Below are positions 24,952 through 34,337 of a DNA stretch of 46,271 nucleotides, in pieces. The notes under the pieces were generated by a model. The model searched no databases. It saw only the letters and a program-made list of their open reading frames with translations, and was not told the origin of the DNA. Within the stretch, counting starts at the first letter, position 1. Every line of letters starts with the position of its first letter. This DNA comes from Chthoniobacteraceae bacterium (GTDB taxonomy: Bacteria > Verrucomicrobiota > Verrucomicrobiia > Chthoniobacterales > Chthoniobacteraceae): the NCBI GenBank assembly GCA_947471505.1, contig CANIWM010000053.1, positions 1-46,271 on the forward strand, in the 5' to 3' direction. Made by a program: the position numbers and the translations under genes.

Positions 24952-25887
24952 ATGAAACCCATCCACATCATAGACTCTCACACCGGCGGCGAACCTACCC
25001 GCGTAGTGCTCGACGGAATACCCGACCTCGGCGGCGGCAGCGTGGCGGAAAGGGCGCGGCGATTTGCCGATGAGTTCGACCACTTTCGCACCGCCATCGT
25101 CTGCGAACCTCGTGGAAACGATGTCCTCGTGGGCGCGCTGCTCGTGCCGCCGCTCGATGCAGCGAGCGCGGCAGGCGTCATCTTTTTCAACAACGTCGGC
25201 CTGCTCGGCATGTGTGGCCACGGCACTATCGGGCTGGCGGCGACGCTGGCGCACCTCGGGCGCATCGGCGAAGGGACGCATCGCATCGAGACCGTCGTCG
25301 GCGAGGTGACGGCGACGATTCACGGCGACGGGACGATCAGCGTCGAAAATGTGCCGAGCTATCGCAAAGAGAAGGCGGTGACAGTGGATGTGCCGGGCAT
25401 CGGTAAAGTGACGGGCGACGTCGCGTGGGCGGGCAACTGGTTTTTCCTCGTAGCCGATCACGGCGAAGAGCTGGCGCTGGCGCGGACGGAGCGGTTGACC
25501 GATGTCGCGTGGCGCATCCGAGTGGCCGTGAACGCGCAAGGTTTCCCGGAAATTGATCACGTCGAACTCTTCGGTCCTGCAGCTTGCGACGGGGATTCGC
25601 GCAACTTTGTCCTCTGCCCCGGCAAAGCCTACGACCGCTCGCCATGCGGCACAGGCACAAGCGCCAAGCTCGCCTGCCTCGCCGCTGATGAGAAACTAAA
25701 AGCCGGAGAACGCTGGACGCAAGAGAGCATCCTCGGGAGCAAATTCAGCGGGCACTTTGAATGGCACGACGAAGCCAAGGGCATCATCCGCCCGACTATC
25801 TGCGGCACCGCTTACGTGTGTGCAGAGGCGACGCTGATTCTCGACGAGCGCGACCCGTTTTGCTGGGGCGTATCAGCCACGGCTTAA
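24952..25887 (+). CDS. 4-hydroxyproline epimerase / proline racemase family enzyme
   Basis: This 311-residue enzyme starts IHIIDSHTGGEPTRVV, the family start motif. Both catalytic cysteines are present: Cys88 in GMCGHGTIGL and Cys232 in DRSPCGTGTSAK. Two Cys mean racemase or epimerase activity, because dehydratase members replace the first with Thr or Ser. Substrate is most likely trans-4-hydroxy-L-proline, converted to the cis-D isomer for catabolism, but proline racemase is not excluded. It lies 9 bp after the secreted-protein gene. No other hydroxyproline catabolic gene is nearby. Confidence 0.88.
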   Translation: MKPIHIIDSHTGGEPTRVVLDGIPDLGGGSVAERARRFADEFDHFRTAIVCEPRGNDVLVGALLVPPLDAASAAGVIFFNNVGLLGMCGHGTIGLAATLAHLGRIGEGTHRIETVVGEVTATIHGDGTISVENVPSYRKEKAVTVDVPGIGKVTGDVAWAGNWFFLVADHGEELALARTERLTDVAWRIRVAVNAQGFPEIDHVELFGPAACDGDSRNFVLCPGKAYDRSPCGTGTSAKLACLAADEKLKAGERWTQESILGSKFSGHFEWHDEAKGIIRPTICGTAYVCAEATLILDERDPFCWGVSATA

Positions 25888-25961
25888 CGCTCAGTCCCTC
25901 ACGCCGCCGATCACTCCTCTAGCCATCGCCCGTTGATTCTGCCACGGTCCTGCGCATCGAC

Positions 25962-27722
25962 ATGATTCGTCTCCTGTTTTCCCTGCTTTTTTCGTTGGCC
26001 TTCGCGCTTTCTGCGCGGGGGGAGTTGATCGTCCGCAATCCTCTCGCCGGATTTGCAGGGTCGTTTGTGCCGGAGCGGTTTAATCTCGTTTCTGTGGAGG
26101 TGCAGAATGTGGGCGCGCAGCCGTTTGAGGGGGTGATGTCGCTGGATGATGGCGGGTATGGCGGGGGGCGCGTTCCTTTTGAGCAGCCGTTGTTTGTTTC
26201 GCCGGGGGCGACGCGGTGGGTGCAGTTTTATCCGTATGTGACGACGGGGTATCAGCGGTGGGAGCTGTCGTGGCGGGATAAGGCGGGGAAGGGTGATTCG
26301 ATGCCGCTGGGGGACAATATGAAGTCAGGCGGGCCGGTGACGGTGATTTTTGATTCGCCGGATTCGCCGCGCGGCCAGCAGTCGCGGTTGCGTCCGTTTT
26401 TGGAGAATCTTTTTCCCCCGTCGGTCGTCGGGACGGAGGGGCTGTATGGGGCGGTGTTGGACCATGTGCCGCGCTGGGATGCGCTGCGTCGGCAGGCGTT
26501 TCGGGATTGGGTGTATCGCGGCGGGGTGGTGCATTTGCTGCCGGGCATCGATGGGAAATACCCGGAGTTTGCGGATGAGCTGGCTCCTTTGAATACGACG
26601 ACGCCGAAGGCCGTCTTCGGGGCGGGGCGCATCGTGCAGCATAAGGAGACGCGCGGGGTGATTACCGAGGCGAACTTGGAGCGCGACCCGCAGTTGATGA
26701 GCGATGGGCAGGGATACATGCAGGATGCGTCGGGGATTATGGTGAGCAAGCTCTCGGACATCACGAGGCCGAACATCCCGTGGGGTCTGATCTATTTGCT
26801 GACGGTGGTGTATGTGGCGCTGATCGGGCCGGTGTTTTTCCTCCAGCGGAAGCGGGACTATCGGGTGATGCTGGGGGCTTTTCTGGGGATGGTGCTGCTG
26901 TTCGCGTGGCTGTTCACGGTGGTAGGGCGGCGCGGATACGGGGAGAAACAGATCGTGCATTCTGTAGGCTACGCGGAATCGCTGGGCGGGACTCGGTATG
27001 TGGCGATGCAGTGGATGCACGCCTTCGCGACGAGCAGCGATAGCTATCGCTTTGCGTTCCCCGGCCCCGGCCACGCTTACGCGGCGCTGGCGAGTTCCGG
27101 GACGGTGCGGGCGCGGGTGCGCTCCGGCGCTGATGCGGCGCTGGAGGCGGACATCCCGCTGTTCTCGGGGCGTCCGTTTATCCACAGCGGGACGTTGACG
27201 GGGGATGATACGAGCGTGGAGGTGATGGAGTGGACGACGCGCCCGGTTGGAGGTTTTGATGCCGGGCGGCTGGAGGCGTTCCGGCTGAAGCCGAACGCGG
27301 ACTTTCCGAAGGAGGTGGAGTGGATGCGGCTGCTTTATCGAGGGCGAGTGTATCAGATGATGCTGACCAAAGGGGAATGGGTGGCAGCAGACTCCCACTA
27401 CTCGGTGGAGCTAAATGCGTCGTTTGCCGACAAGAAGATCGAGTATAACAACTGGGGCCGATACTCCGACGAGCCGCAGGCCGGGACGACGGAGGATCGG
27501 CTGAAAGCGCGCCTCAACAATGCGGGCTGGCTGCTGATGGCGAAGCTCACGGGCGCAAATGCCTACACGCGCCAACGGGTGACGCAGCCCGAGGGCGATG
27601 CCGATACGGCGCAACTTTTCATCTACGCACGCACGCCGGCATCCTTCTCGGTGCCGGGGGAAAAGTTCCAGTTCGGCGGCGGCACCATTCTTTACAAACA
27701 GACCCTGCACAAATCTCTATGA
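25962..27722 (+). CDS. Membrane-anchored exported protein of ABC-2 operon
   Basis: This 586-residue protein has a signal peptide (LLFSLLFSLAFALSARGE). A first periplasmic domain (about 20-270) includes an Ig-like start (RFNLVSVEVQNVGAQPFEG) and a GATase/GldG-like fold around GGVVHLLPG. Two helices follow (WGLIYLLTVVYVALIGPVFFL and VMLGAFLGMVLLFAWLFTVVG), then a large second domain of about 270 residues. Its stop overlaps the start of the ABC ATPase, so it is the first gene of a four-gene operon. It may serve as the extracytoplasmic part of the transporter, as GldG does for GldF (inference). Third positions favour G more than in neighbouring genes. Confidence 0.78.
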   Translation: MIRLLFSLLFSLAFALSARGELIVRNPLAGFAGSFVPERFNLVSVEVQNVGAQPFEGVMSLDDGGYGGGRVPFEQPLFVSPGATRWVQFYPYVTTGYQRWELSWRDKAGKGDSMPLGDNMKSGGPVTVIFDSPDSPRGQQSRLRPFLENLFPPSVVGTEGLYGAVLDHVPRWDALRRQAFRDWVYRGGVVHLLPGIDGKYPEFADELAPLNTTTPKAVFGAGRIVQHKETRGVITEANLERDPQLMSDGQGYMQDASGIMVSKLSDITRPNIPWGLIYLLTVVYVALIGPVFFLQRKRDYRVMLGAFLGMVLLFAWLFTVVGRRGYGEKQIVHSVGYAESLGGTRYVAMQWMHAFATSSDSYRFAFPGPGHAYAALASSGTVRARVRSGADAALEADIPLFSGRPFIHSGTLTGDDTSVEVMEWTTRPVGGFDAGRLEAFRLKPNADFPKEVEWMRLLYRGRVYQMMLTKGEWVAADSHYSVELNASFADKKIEYNNWGRYSDEPQAGTTEDRLKARLNNAGWLLMAKLTGANAYTRQRVTQPEGDADTAQLFIYARTPASFSVPGEKFQFGGGTILYKQTLHKSL

Positions 27723-28675
27723 GCGATTCTCCTGCTATCGAAATCATCGGCCTCCGGCACGCCTACAAAACGCACGTCGCCGTCTCCGAAGTCACCTTCA
27801 CCGTCGCGCAAAAGAGCATCCACGGCTTCGTCGGTCCGAACGGTGCGGGCAAGACGACGACGCTCAAAGTGCTTGCCACTCTGCTCGCACCGCAAACGGG
27901 CTCGGTGCATGTTTTCGGCAGCGACATCGTCAGCCAGCGCAACTCGGTGCGGCGGCGTATCGGCTATATCCCGGACCATTTCTCGATGTATCGGCAGATG
28001 ACCGTGTTTGAGTATCTCGACTTTTTCGGCGCAGCCTACGGGCTCAGTCAGAAGCAGCGCGACCAGACCATCGGCGACGTGCTGGCGCTCACCGATATGG
28101 CGGGCCGGAAGAACGATTACATCCAAGGGCTCTCTCGCGGGATGCAGCAGCGCGTGAGTCTCGCCCGCGTGCTCGTCCACGACCCGGACCTGCTCCTGCT
28201 CGACGAACCCGCGAGCGGCCTCGACCCACGAGCGCGCATCGAGCTGATGGAGATTCTCCAAGAGCTGCGCTCGCTGGGGAAGACCATCTTCATCTCCAGC
28301 CACATCCTCAGCGAACTCGCGACGCTCTGCGACAGCGTGACGATCCTCGACCGTGGCCATGTGAAATACACCGGCGCGATGCGCGGCCTCATCACGGCGA
28401 CCGAGGGCGACATCACCGGCTACCTCATCACCCTCGCCGCCGAGCACGCCGCGCTCCTCCCCGCGCTCACCGCGCTGCCGGGCGTGACTTCCGTGAGGCA
28501 AGTGGAAGCCGGCCAGCCGCGATACGCCGTGCAGTTTGATAAAACGAAGCTCGCCCCGAATGCTGTGCTGCAAGCCGCGCTGACCAGCGAAGCGCCCATC
28601 GTCGCCTTCCAAGAAGACGTGAAGCATCTCAACGACGCCTTCATGGACCTCACCGATCCCGGCGTGCGGACATGA
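27719..28675 (+). CDS. ABC transporter ATP-binding protein (ABC-2 type)
   Basis: This 318-residue ATPase has Walker A GPNGAGKTTTLK, Q-loop region IGYIPDHF, signature LSRGMQQRVSLARV, Walker B LLLLDEPASGLDP and H-loop ISSHILSEL. The C-terminal ~95 residues form the extra domain usual in ABC-2 exporters. It powers the two permeases encoded next, probably for export of an unknown substrate or for membrane remodelling. It overlaps the genes on both sides by 4 bp (ATGA). Confidence 0.95.
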   Translation: MSDSPAIEIIGLRHAYKTHVAVSEVTFTVAQKSIHGFVGPNGAGKTTTLKVLATLLAPQTGSVHVFGSDIVSQRNSVRRRIGYIPDHFSMYRQMTVFEYLDFFGAAYGLSQKQRDQTIGDVLALTDMAGRKNDYIQGLSRGMQQRVSLARVLVHDPDLLLLDEPASGLDPRARIELMEILQELRSLGKTIFISSHILSELATLCDSVTILDRGHVKYTGAMRGLITATEGDITGYLITLAAEHAALLPALTALPGVTSVRQVEAGQPRYAVQFDKTKLAPNAVLQAALTSEAPIVAFQEDVKHLNDAFMDLTDPGVRT

Positions 28676-30222
28676 TCGGCCCGACGTTTGCACTCTTCAT
28701 CCGCTCCCTTCGCGAGGACACGCGCGCGAAGTTCACGCCTATCGGGCGGGCGTCGCTTGTGCTGGTTGTGCTGTTCTTTATCGCGATCCAGCAGCGCAGT
28801 TTCATCCGCAATCCGGCGCCGGGATTGCAGGTGTTTTTCACCGTGATGATGGTGAATCTCTTCGGGCTCGTGCTCGGCGGCATCACGGCGTTTTGCTCCT
28901 CCATCACCGAGGAGAAAGAGGACGACACGCTCGGCTTGCTGCGCATGACCAACCTCAGCCCGCTGGCGATTCTCTTCGGAAAGGGAGTCAGCCGACTTGT
29001 CAGCGGCGCGCTGCTCATCGTCTCGCAGCTCCCGTTCACCATGCTGTGCGTGACACTCGGCGGTGTGTCGGCGGCGACGATTTGGAAAGGATATGAGGTT
29101 CTGCTTTGCACGCTCTTTTTCCTCTGCTGCCTCGGACTGCTCACGTCCGTCATCGCAAAGCGCACGGGCATTGCGGTGGCGCTCACGGTCTTCGTGGGCG
29201 CGGTAATTTATGTCGGCGTGCCAGTGCTCTACATGACTAATTTTGCGCAAAACCGCTTTGGCGGCGGCACCTCGACGCAGAGCCTAGTGGAAGAGACTCT
29301 GGGCTGGGTGATGTCGAATCATCCACTCTACCAACTCACCATGTTAATCCAAGGCGGCGGGCGGGGATTTCTCCCACCTGTCGGCAGCCCGTGGCTCTTC
29401 CACGGCATCGGGGGAATCGTGTGCTTCCTGCTCGCGTGGGCGCTGTTTGGGCGCTTCTGCTCCGGCACTGCCGAGACTGCGCCGAGGAAGAAGTCCGCGA
29501 AGCCCGGCAGCAAGAGCCTGCGCATCCCGCGCCCCGGCTCGCGCCCGCTCGTGTGGAAAGATTTCTGGTTCCTCATCGGAGGTCGGCGTGGGCTCATCTC
29601 GCGCTTCATCGGCTACGGCGTGCTCACCTTCGGGATCATCGCGTGGGCTATCGCCGAGAACAGCTACATGGAGTCAAAAGTCGTCGGGGAAATGATGATC
29701 GTCTTCGCGGGATTCGGGCTCGGCGTGGAACTGGTGATCGGCTCCGCCAGCATCTTCGGGCTGGAGAGAAAAGGGCTCACGCTCTCCTCGCTGCTCACGC
29801 TGCCCGTGCCGCTCGGGCGCATCGTCCGCCACAAAATTCTCGGCGTGCTCGGCTCGTTCATCCCAGGGCTGTGCTTCGTCGGGCTGGGCATGGCGATGAC
29901 GCCGGGGAGTGTAGCGGAGTTCTTCAGGGATGTGACGCGCAGAGACAAAGATGTGATCTTATTTTCCTACATGCTCCTCCATCTGGTCGCCGTCCCGCTG
30001 CTCACCTGCTGGCTCTCGCTGAAAATGCGGCGCGGCGCTGTGGCGGCGGCGATTGCCATCGGGGTAATCTGGAATGTGCTCCTTGGCATCATGTCGGACA
30101 TTGTGGGCTACGAGGCCTTCGGCGGACTGCTCATATTTACCAGCGTGGTGCTCGTCGCCGTCAGCCTGATGTTCGCGGGCTTCATCGCCAAAGGCATCCC
30201 CCGCGCCGGAGCCGTCGAGTAG
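28672..30222 (+). CDS. ABC-2 type permease, first paralogue
   Basis: This 516-residue protein has about twelve hydrophobic helices in two halves. Between helices 2 and 3 lies the motif EEKEDDTLGLLRMTNLSPLAILFGKGVSRL. It recurs almost unchanged in the next gene as EEKEEQTLGLLRMTDLS, the coupling-helix area that contacts the ATPase. A basic linker (PRKKSAKPGSKSLRIPRPGSRPLVWKDFW) joins the halves. It overlaps the ATPase gene by 4 bp and precedes the second permease by 3 bp. The two permeases probably form a heterodimer with two ATPase copies. Confidence 0.9.
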   Translation: MIGPTFALFIRSLREDTRAKFTPIGRASLVLVVLFFIAIQQRSFIRNPAPGLQVFFTVMMVNLFGLVLGGITAFCSSITEEKEDDTLGLLRMTNLSPLAILFGKGVSRLVSGALLIVSQLPFTMLCVTLGGVSAATIWKGYEVLLCTLFFLCCLGLLTSVIAKRTGIAVALTVFVGAVIYVGVPVLYMTNFAQNRFGGGTSTQSLVEETLGWVMSNHPLYQLTMLIQGGGRGFLPPVGSPWLFHGIGGIVCFLLAWALFGRFCSGTAETAPRKKSAKPGSKSLRIPRPGSRPLVWKDFWFLIGGRRGLISRFIGYGVLTFGIIAWAIAENSYMESKVVGEMMIVFAGFGLGVELVIGSASIFGLERKGLTLSSLLTLPVPLGRIVRHKILGVLGSFIPGLCFVGLGMAMTPGSVAEFFRDVTRRDKDVILFSYMLLHLVAVPLLTCWLSLKMRRGAVAAAIAIGVIWNVLLGIMSDIVGYEAFGGLLIFTSVVLVAVSLMFAGFIAKGIPRAGAVE

Positions 30223-30225
30223 CTC

Positions 30226-31767
30226 ATGCAGGGAATCCTCGCACTCTTCATCCGCGCCCTCCGCGAGCAAGTGCGAGGAGCCTCGTTTGCGTGGATGCGC
30301 GGCGGCATGGCGACGGTAGTGCTCATCACGCTCTTCTTCTACATGCAGTGGAGTTCCTTTGGCGGCGGCGCAGTCGGGATGGAGTTCTTCCAGCCCTTCG
30401 CCATCTACAACGCGATCATGATCGGCATCGCCGCGCTCAGCTACTTCGCCTCCGCCATCACCGAGGAAAAAGAGGAGCAAACCCTCGGCCTCCTCCGCAT
30501 GACGGACCTCAGCGTGCTGGCGATCCTCTTTGGAAAAAGCACGAGCCGGATGCTGGGCGGGCTCGTCCTCCTCATCGTGCAATTCCCCTTCGCGCTGCTG
30601 GCTGTGACGCTCGGCGGCATGGCGTGGGAGCAAATCCTCATCGTCTATGCGCTGCTCTGCGCCTTCCTATTCTTCGCCGCCAACGTCGGCCTCTTCGCCT
30701 CCGTCCTGGCAAAGAGCGGCGGCTACGCGGGGCTGCTCACGGCGATTTTCGGGAGCGTGTATCTGGGGAGCGGCGAACTCTTGGATGAGCTGTACCACTG
30801 GCTGGAATACGACGTAGCATTTCCATGGGCGGCAAGTGTTTCGGAAGCGAGCATCGTGGTCAGTGCCCACTGTGGCCCGCAGGCTTTTTTTGAGGCCATC
30901 AGCATCGGCTGGGTCGGCGCACCGTGGAAGGAAACCGTCCTCACCTTCCTCGTCGCGGGCGTGGTGTTCTTCGCCCTCGCGTGGGCGAGCTTTGGGCGTT
31001 TCGCTCGCGATGAGGCTGTCGCCGGTCCCCGCCAGAAAAAAGGCGGACGTCTCGCATGGCTCAAAGGCCGCGCCGGGCGCGCGTGGCAGGACGGTATCGC
31101 GTGGAAAGACTTCTACTTCATCCACGGCGGCTGGCGACTCTTTTGGATCAAAGCCGCGCTCTACACGGGTTCTGCGGTCTGGCTGTGGATTGACGAGTTC
31201 TCGGATAGAACTTGGCCCTACCGGATGAACCAATTCATGGGACAGATACTCGGCCTCTCCATCCTATTCGGCCTCGGCGAACTCGCAGCCATGTCCTCGC
31301 GCGCCTACCGGCTGGAGCAGCGTTTGCAGACGCTCGGCAGCATATACCTCCTCCCGCAAGACCTCAAAAAACTCGCCCGCTCCAAGCGCCTCGCACTCCT
31401 CCTCGCGCTGGTGCCGGTCCTATGCTTTTTTACCGTCTCGTTCCTGTGGCTGCTGCCCGAGATGCTGGAAGGGATGGGCCACGGCGGAGAAGCGTTCCTC
31501 GGCGTGATGTACGTCATCTGGATCACCCCGCTCGAAGTCATCTTCCACTACCGACTCGTCGTCTGGTTCTCGCTCCGGCTGAGATGGGGCGGCCTCCCAG
31601 CCGCGTTCGTCGTCAGCTTTTTCGCCCACCTTGTCACCCTCGGAATCCTCATTGGCGGCGCGCAGAGCGCGGCAGGCATCCCCTTCATCCTGATCCTCTT
31701 CGTCGTGAACGTCGTCCTAAAGACTCGCATCACCCGGCGCATCGAAGCTGGCGCGGCGGAAGGGTGA
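30226..31767 (+). CDS. ABC-2 type permease, second paralogue
   Basis: This 513-residue paralogue of the preceding permease has the same twelve-helix, two-half layout, the EEKEEQTLGLLRMTDLSVLAILFGK coupling motif and a basic mid-protein linker (RQKKGGRLAWLKGRAGRAW) followed by WKDFYF. It ends the ABC operon; a 54-bp gap without a clear terminator separates it from the SIS-domain gene. Substrate unknown. The duplicated permeases point to an asymmetric transporter. Confidence 0.9.
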   Translation: MQGILALFIRALREQVRGASFAWMRGGMATVVLITLFFYMQWSSFGGGAVGMEFFQPFAIYNAIMIGIAALSYFASAITEEKEEQTLGLLRMTDLSVLAILFGKSTSRMLGGLVLLIVQFPFALLAVTLGGMAWEQILIVYALLCAFLFFAANVGLFASVLAKSGGYAGLLTAIFGSVYLGSGELLDELYHWLEYDVAFPWAASVSEASIVVSAHCGPQAFFEAISIGWVGAPWKETVLTFLVAGVVFFALAWASFGRFARDEAVAGPRQKKGGRLAWLKGRAGRAWQDGIAWKDFYFIHGGWRLFWIKAALYTGSAVWLWIDEFSDRTWPYRMNQFMGQILGLSILFGLGELAAMSSRAYRLEQRLQTLGSIYLLPQDLKKLARSKRLALLLALVPVLCFFTVSFLWLLPEMLEGMGHGGEAFLGVMYVIWITPLEVIFHYRLVVWFSLRLRWGGLPAAFVVSFFAHLVTLGILIGGAQSAAGIPFILILFVVNVVLKTRITRRIEAGAAEG

Positions 31768-31821
31768 GCAGGGTGTCGGTAAGCTCGACATCCCCCGCCC
31801 TTTCGTGATTCGTCTAGCCGC

Positions 31822-32598
31822 ATGACTCCTGCCGCCGAATACCTCGCCAAATCTCGTGAACTCCTCGAAGCCGTCGCCCGGCAAACGGCGCTCATCGAGC
31901 AAGCCGCCGCGCTTTTCGCCGAGACGATCTTGGCGGGCCGGATGGTCCACGTCTTTGGCAGCGGGCACTCGCGCATCCTCGTGGAGGAAATGTGGCCGCG
32001 CTACGGCTCCTTCCCCGGCTGGAATCCCATCGTCGAACTCTCCCTCACCTTCCACAACCTCGTCGTCGGCGCGAACGGCCAGCGCCAAGCCATGTTCCTC
32101 GAAAACGTCAGCGGCCTCGCCGAGCGCATCCTCCGCAACTTCGCACTCTCCCCGCAGGACAGCGCCCTCGTCGTCTCCTCCAGCGGCTGCAACGTCGTCC
32201 CCATCGAGATCGCCGAGCAGTTTCAAAGGCGCGGCGTCCGCGTCGTAGCGATCATCTCCCGAGCGCACAGCGAAGCCAGCGTCTCCCGGCATCGCGACGG
32301 CAAGCGGCTGCAAGACTTCGCCGACCTCGTGCTCGATACCGGAGCACCCGTCGGCGACGCCATGGTGCGCGTGCCCGGCCTCGATACACCCGTCGCGCCC
32401 GGCTCCACCGTCGGCGGCTGCCTGCTGGTGAACTGCATCAAAGCCGAAGTCGCCGCCCGCCTCACCGCCGCAGGCCAGCCCCCGCGCGTCCTCACCGCCG
32501 GAGTGCTCGTGGGGGCTGAGCGCGCCACCGAGCTTTTCGAGGCTGCCTACGACGAACATGCCCGCCGACTCGCCAAACTTTACGAGGGGCTAAAGTGA
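31822..32598 (+). CDS. SIS-domain protein (UPF0309/SIS_2-like sugar-phosphate binding)
   Basis: This 258-residue cytoplasmic protein has an N-terminal helical part. Its SIS fold begins VHVFGSGHSRILVEEMWPRYG and includes ALVVSSSGCNVVPIEIAEQFQRRGVRVVAIIS, whose Ser-rich loop binds phosphosugars. The pattern matches the UPF0309 group, related to MurNAc-6-phosphate etherase and sugar isomerases. The HDGKRLQDFADLVLDTGAPVGDAMV-like stretch (RDGKRLQDFADLVLD) is also typical. The reaction is unknown. Its stop overlaps the GTG start of the small membrane protein gene. Confidence 0.87.
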   Translation: MTPAAEYLAKSRELLEAVARQTALIEQAAALFAETILAGRMVHVFGSGHSRILVEEMWPRYGSFPGWNPIVELSLTFHNLVVGANGQRQAMFLENVSGLAERILRNFALSPQDSALVVSSSGCNVVPIEIAEQFQRRGVRVVAIISRAHSEASVSRHRDGKRLQDFADLVLDTGAPVGDAMVRVPGLDTPVAPGSTVGGCLLVNCIKAEVAARLTAAGQPPRVLTAGVLVGAERATELFEAAYDEHARRLAKLYEGLK

Positions 32599-32948
32599 AA
32601 GCCTTCTTCGTCCTCCTTCTCGCCGCCATGACTGCGTGGGTCGCCTTCACCGCCGACCAAATGGAGAGCGCCCACAAAGCCGTGCGCCTCTCTGCCGACG
32701 CCGGCCCCGCCGAGAAACAACTCCACGCCCTCGTCGCGCAATACGGCGGGCGGCAAGTGCTGCTCGCCATCGTCGGCCTCGTCGCCGGCCTCGTCCTCGC
32801 GTTCACCGTCGTGATGAAACTGCTCAAGCTCCTCGCCTTCCTTTGCGTCATCATCATGGCCATCGTCCTGTGGCAAGCATGGGAGCACGGCTACCTCGCC
32901 GACGCATCCCGATTTGACATCACACCAGTTCGCTGGGGCATCCGGTAG
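32595..32948 (+). CDS. Small two-to-three-helix membrane protein, unknown
   Basis: This 117-residue protein uses a GTG start overlapping the upstream stop (GTGA). Helices are at about residues 2-17 (KAFFVLLLAAMTAWVAFTA), 54-75 (VLLAIVGLVAGLVLAFTVVMKL) and 77-95 (LLAFLCVIIMAIVLWQAW). There is a short soluble tail. There are no family motifs. Tight coupling to the SIS gene suggests co-translation. Confidence 0.7.
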   Translation: MKAFFVLLLAAMTAWVAFTADQMESAHKAVRLSADAGPAEKQLHALVAQYGGRQVLLAIVGLVAGLVLAFTVVMKLLKLLAFLCVIIMAIVLWQAWEHGYLADASRFDITPVRWGIR

Positions 32949-32991
32949 TTCGCGCTTCTCTCCGCGCACAACTCGCGCTACGGATGCCGGT

Positions 32992-33651
32992 ATGGAAATT
33001 GTCCCAATCGAACTTTTTGGTATTCACGTAGATGTGCCGTTTGCGGTGCCGCAACCTTATGGAAAGGCCCAGCTCGACGAGTTTTCGGCGAACCTTTGTC
33101 ACGCACAGACGGGCCTCGGGCTCCGGCCTGACCAGATTCGGCTGCGACGGTTCGATGACTTGTTCGACTTCGAGCTCAAGGCGACGTTCTTCGGCGAAAA
33201 TGGAACGCTCACTCGCACGGCAGACCGCGTGAAGTTCGGCGTGCGCAATGCCCGGACCTCGGGCGACTGGAACATCATGCACCAGACGCTCACGAAGTTT
33301 TACAACCTCATGGACTTCGACCCGAAGACGCAGACGCACCTCTCGGCGCACGCTCACGCGCGCTTTGAAGACTTGGAGGCGCGGGATGAGTGGCTGGGCC
33401 AGTTTGCGCACAGTTCGCTTATCCATAAACCGGCGTCGCTCGGGCATGTGCGGATTCAGGATTGGGAGAAGGACATCCGCGTGCTCATCGAGCTTTCGCA
33501 GCCCGTGCCAAACTCGGTGTTCATCGCGTGGGACACGCAGTTTTCCAACGACCAAGAGTGGGACAGCTTCCTCGGGACGATGCCGAGCGTGATGGAGAAC
33601 TCTGCGAACTTTTTCGAGATCGGGTTTGAGCCTTTCAAGGACCGCGTTTGA
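32992..33651 (+). CDS. Conserved-looking protein of unknown function
   Basis: The start at 32992 (MEIVPIELFGIHVDVPF) gives 219 residues. An upstream ATG at 32914 would overlap the membrane-protein gene and add a Ser/Arg-rich tail. The protein is soluble, with alternating strands (DFELKATFFGENGTLTRTADRVKFGVRNAR) and amphipathic helices (WNIMHQTLTKFYNLMDF). It has no signal peptide, Cys pair or catalytic motif that I recognise. Its stop overlaps the TTG start of the pseudouridine synthase, so it may be linked to RNA modification or to nothing more than operon order. Confidence 0.75.
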   Translation: MEIVPIELFGIHVDVPFAVPQPYGKAQLDEFSANLCHAQTGLGLRPDQIRLRRFDDLFDFELKATFFGENGTLTRTADRVKFGVRNARTSGDWNIMHQTLTKFYNLMDFDPKTQTHLSAHAHARFEDLEARDEWLGQFAHSSLIHKPASLGHVRIQDWEKDIRVLIELSQPVPNSVFIAWDTQFSNDQEWDSFLGTMPSVMENSANFFEIGFEPFKDRV

Positions 33652-34337
33652 AGCCCGTGCGACTGGATGCGCTGCTGTCGCGCTACGGCTATTGCAGCCG
33701 CAGCGAGGCGCGGGCGTGGGTGAAAGATGGGCGCGTGACGGCGACTGGCCGGGCCTTTTCCTCGCCGTCGGACAAAGCATCGCCGGGCACAGTACAGGTG
33801 GATGGCGAGCCGGTGGAGTTCCCCGAAGGGTTGCTCGTCCTGCTGCATAAACCGGCGGACCATGTGTGCTCGCACGACCCCAGCGAAGGGCCGTCGGTTT
33901 ACGATCTCCTGCCGCCGCGCTGGCTCATGCGGAACCCGGTGGTGACGACCATCGGGCGGCTGGATAAGGACGCTACGGGCGTTCTTTTGATCACGGATGA
34001 CGGCGACCTCGTGCATCGCTGGACTTCGCCAAAGCACAAGGTGGCGAAGCTCTACGAGGTGACCGTGGACGCCGATTTGCCAGCGGAACTCGCAGAGCTT
34101 TTTGCAAGCGGCACGCTCATGCTCGAAGGCGAAGACAAGCCGTGCCTGCCCGCGCGACTCACCGTGCTCGGCCCACGCGAGGCGACGCTGGAGCTGACGG
34201 AGGGCCGCTACCACCAAGTGAAGCGAATGTTCGCCAGCCAGGGCTGCACGGTGACGCGGCTCCATCGCAGCCGGTTCGGGGACATCGCGCTCGACGGCCT
34301 CGCGCCGGGAGAATGGCGGGCGCTAGACCGTCGCTAG
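33648..34337 (+). CDS. RsuA-family 16S rRNA pseudouridine synthase
   Basis: This 229-residue enzyme has an N-terminal S4 RNA-binding domain (RLDALLSRYGYCSRSEARAWVKDGRV, about residues 5-30). The catalytic motif GRLDKDATGVLLITDDGDLVH has the nucleophile Asp106, and EGRYHQVKRMF is the second family motif. RsuA members isomerise a uridine in 16S rRNA, with RluB/E/F close relatives on 23S, so the exact target site is inferred. The start codon is TTG, overlapping the previous stop. The 3' end overlaps the convergent gene by 15 bp. Confidence 0.9.
   Translation: MKPVRLDALLSRYGYCSRSEARAWVKDGRVTATGRAFSSPSDKASPGTVQVDGEPVEFPEGLLVLLHKPADHVCSHDPSEGPSVYDLLPPRWLMRNPVVTTIGRLDKDATGVLLITDDGDLVHRWTSPKHKVAKLYEVTVDADLPAELAELFASGTLMLEGEDKPCLPARLTVLGPREATLELTEGRYHQVKRMFASQGCTVTRLHRSRFGDIALDGLAPGEWRALDRR

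Noticed and set aside
23979-25073. A 364-residue Arg/His/Pro-rich plus-strand ORF
   Set aside because: Frame-shifted shadow of two exported-protein genes and the epimerase gene; composition is not protein-like.
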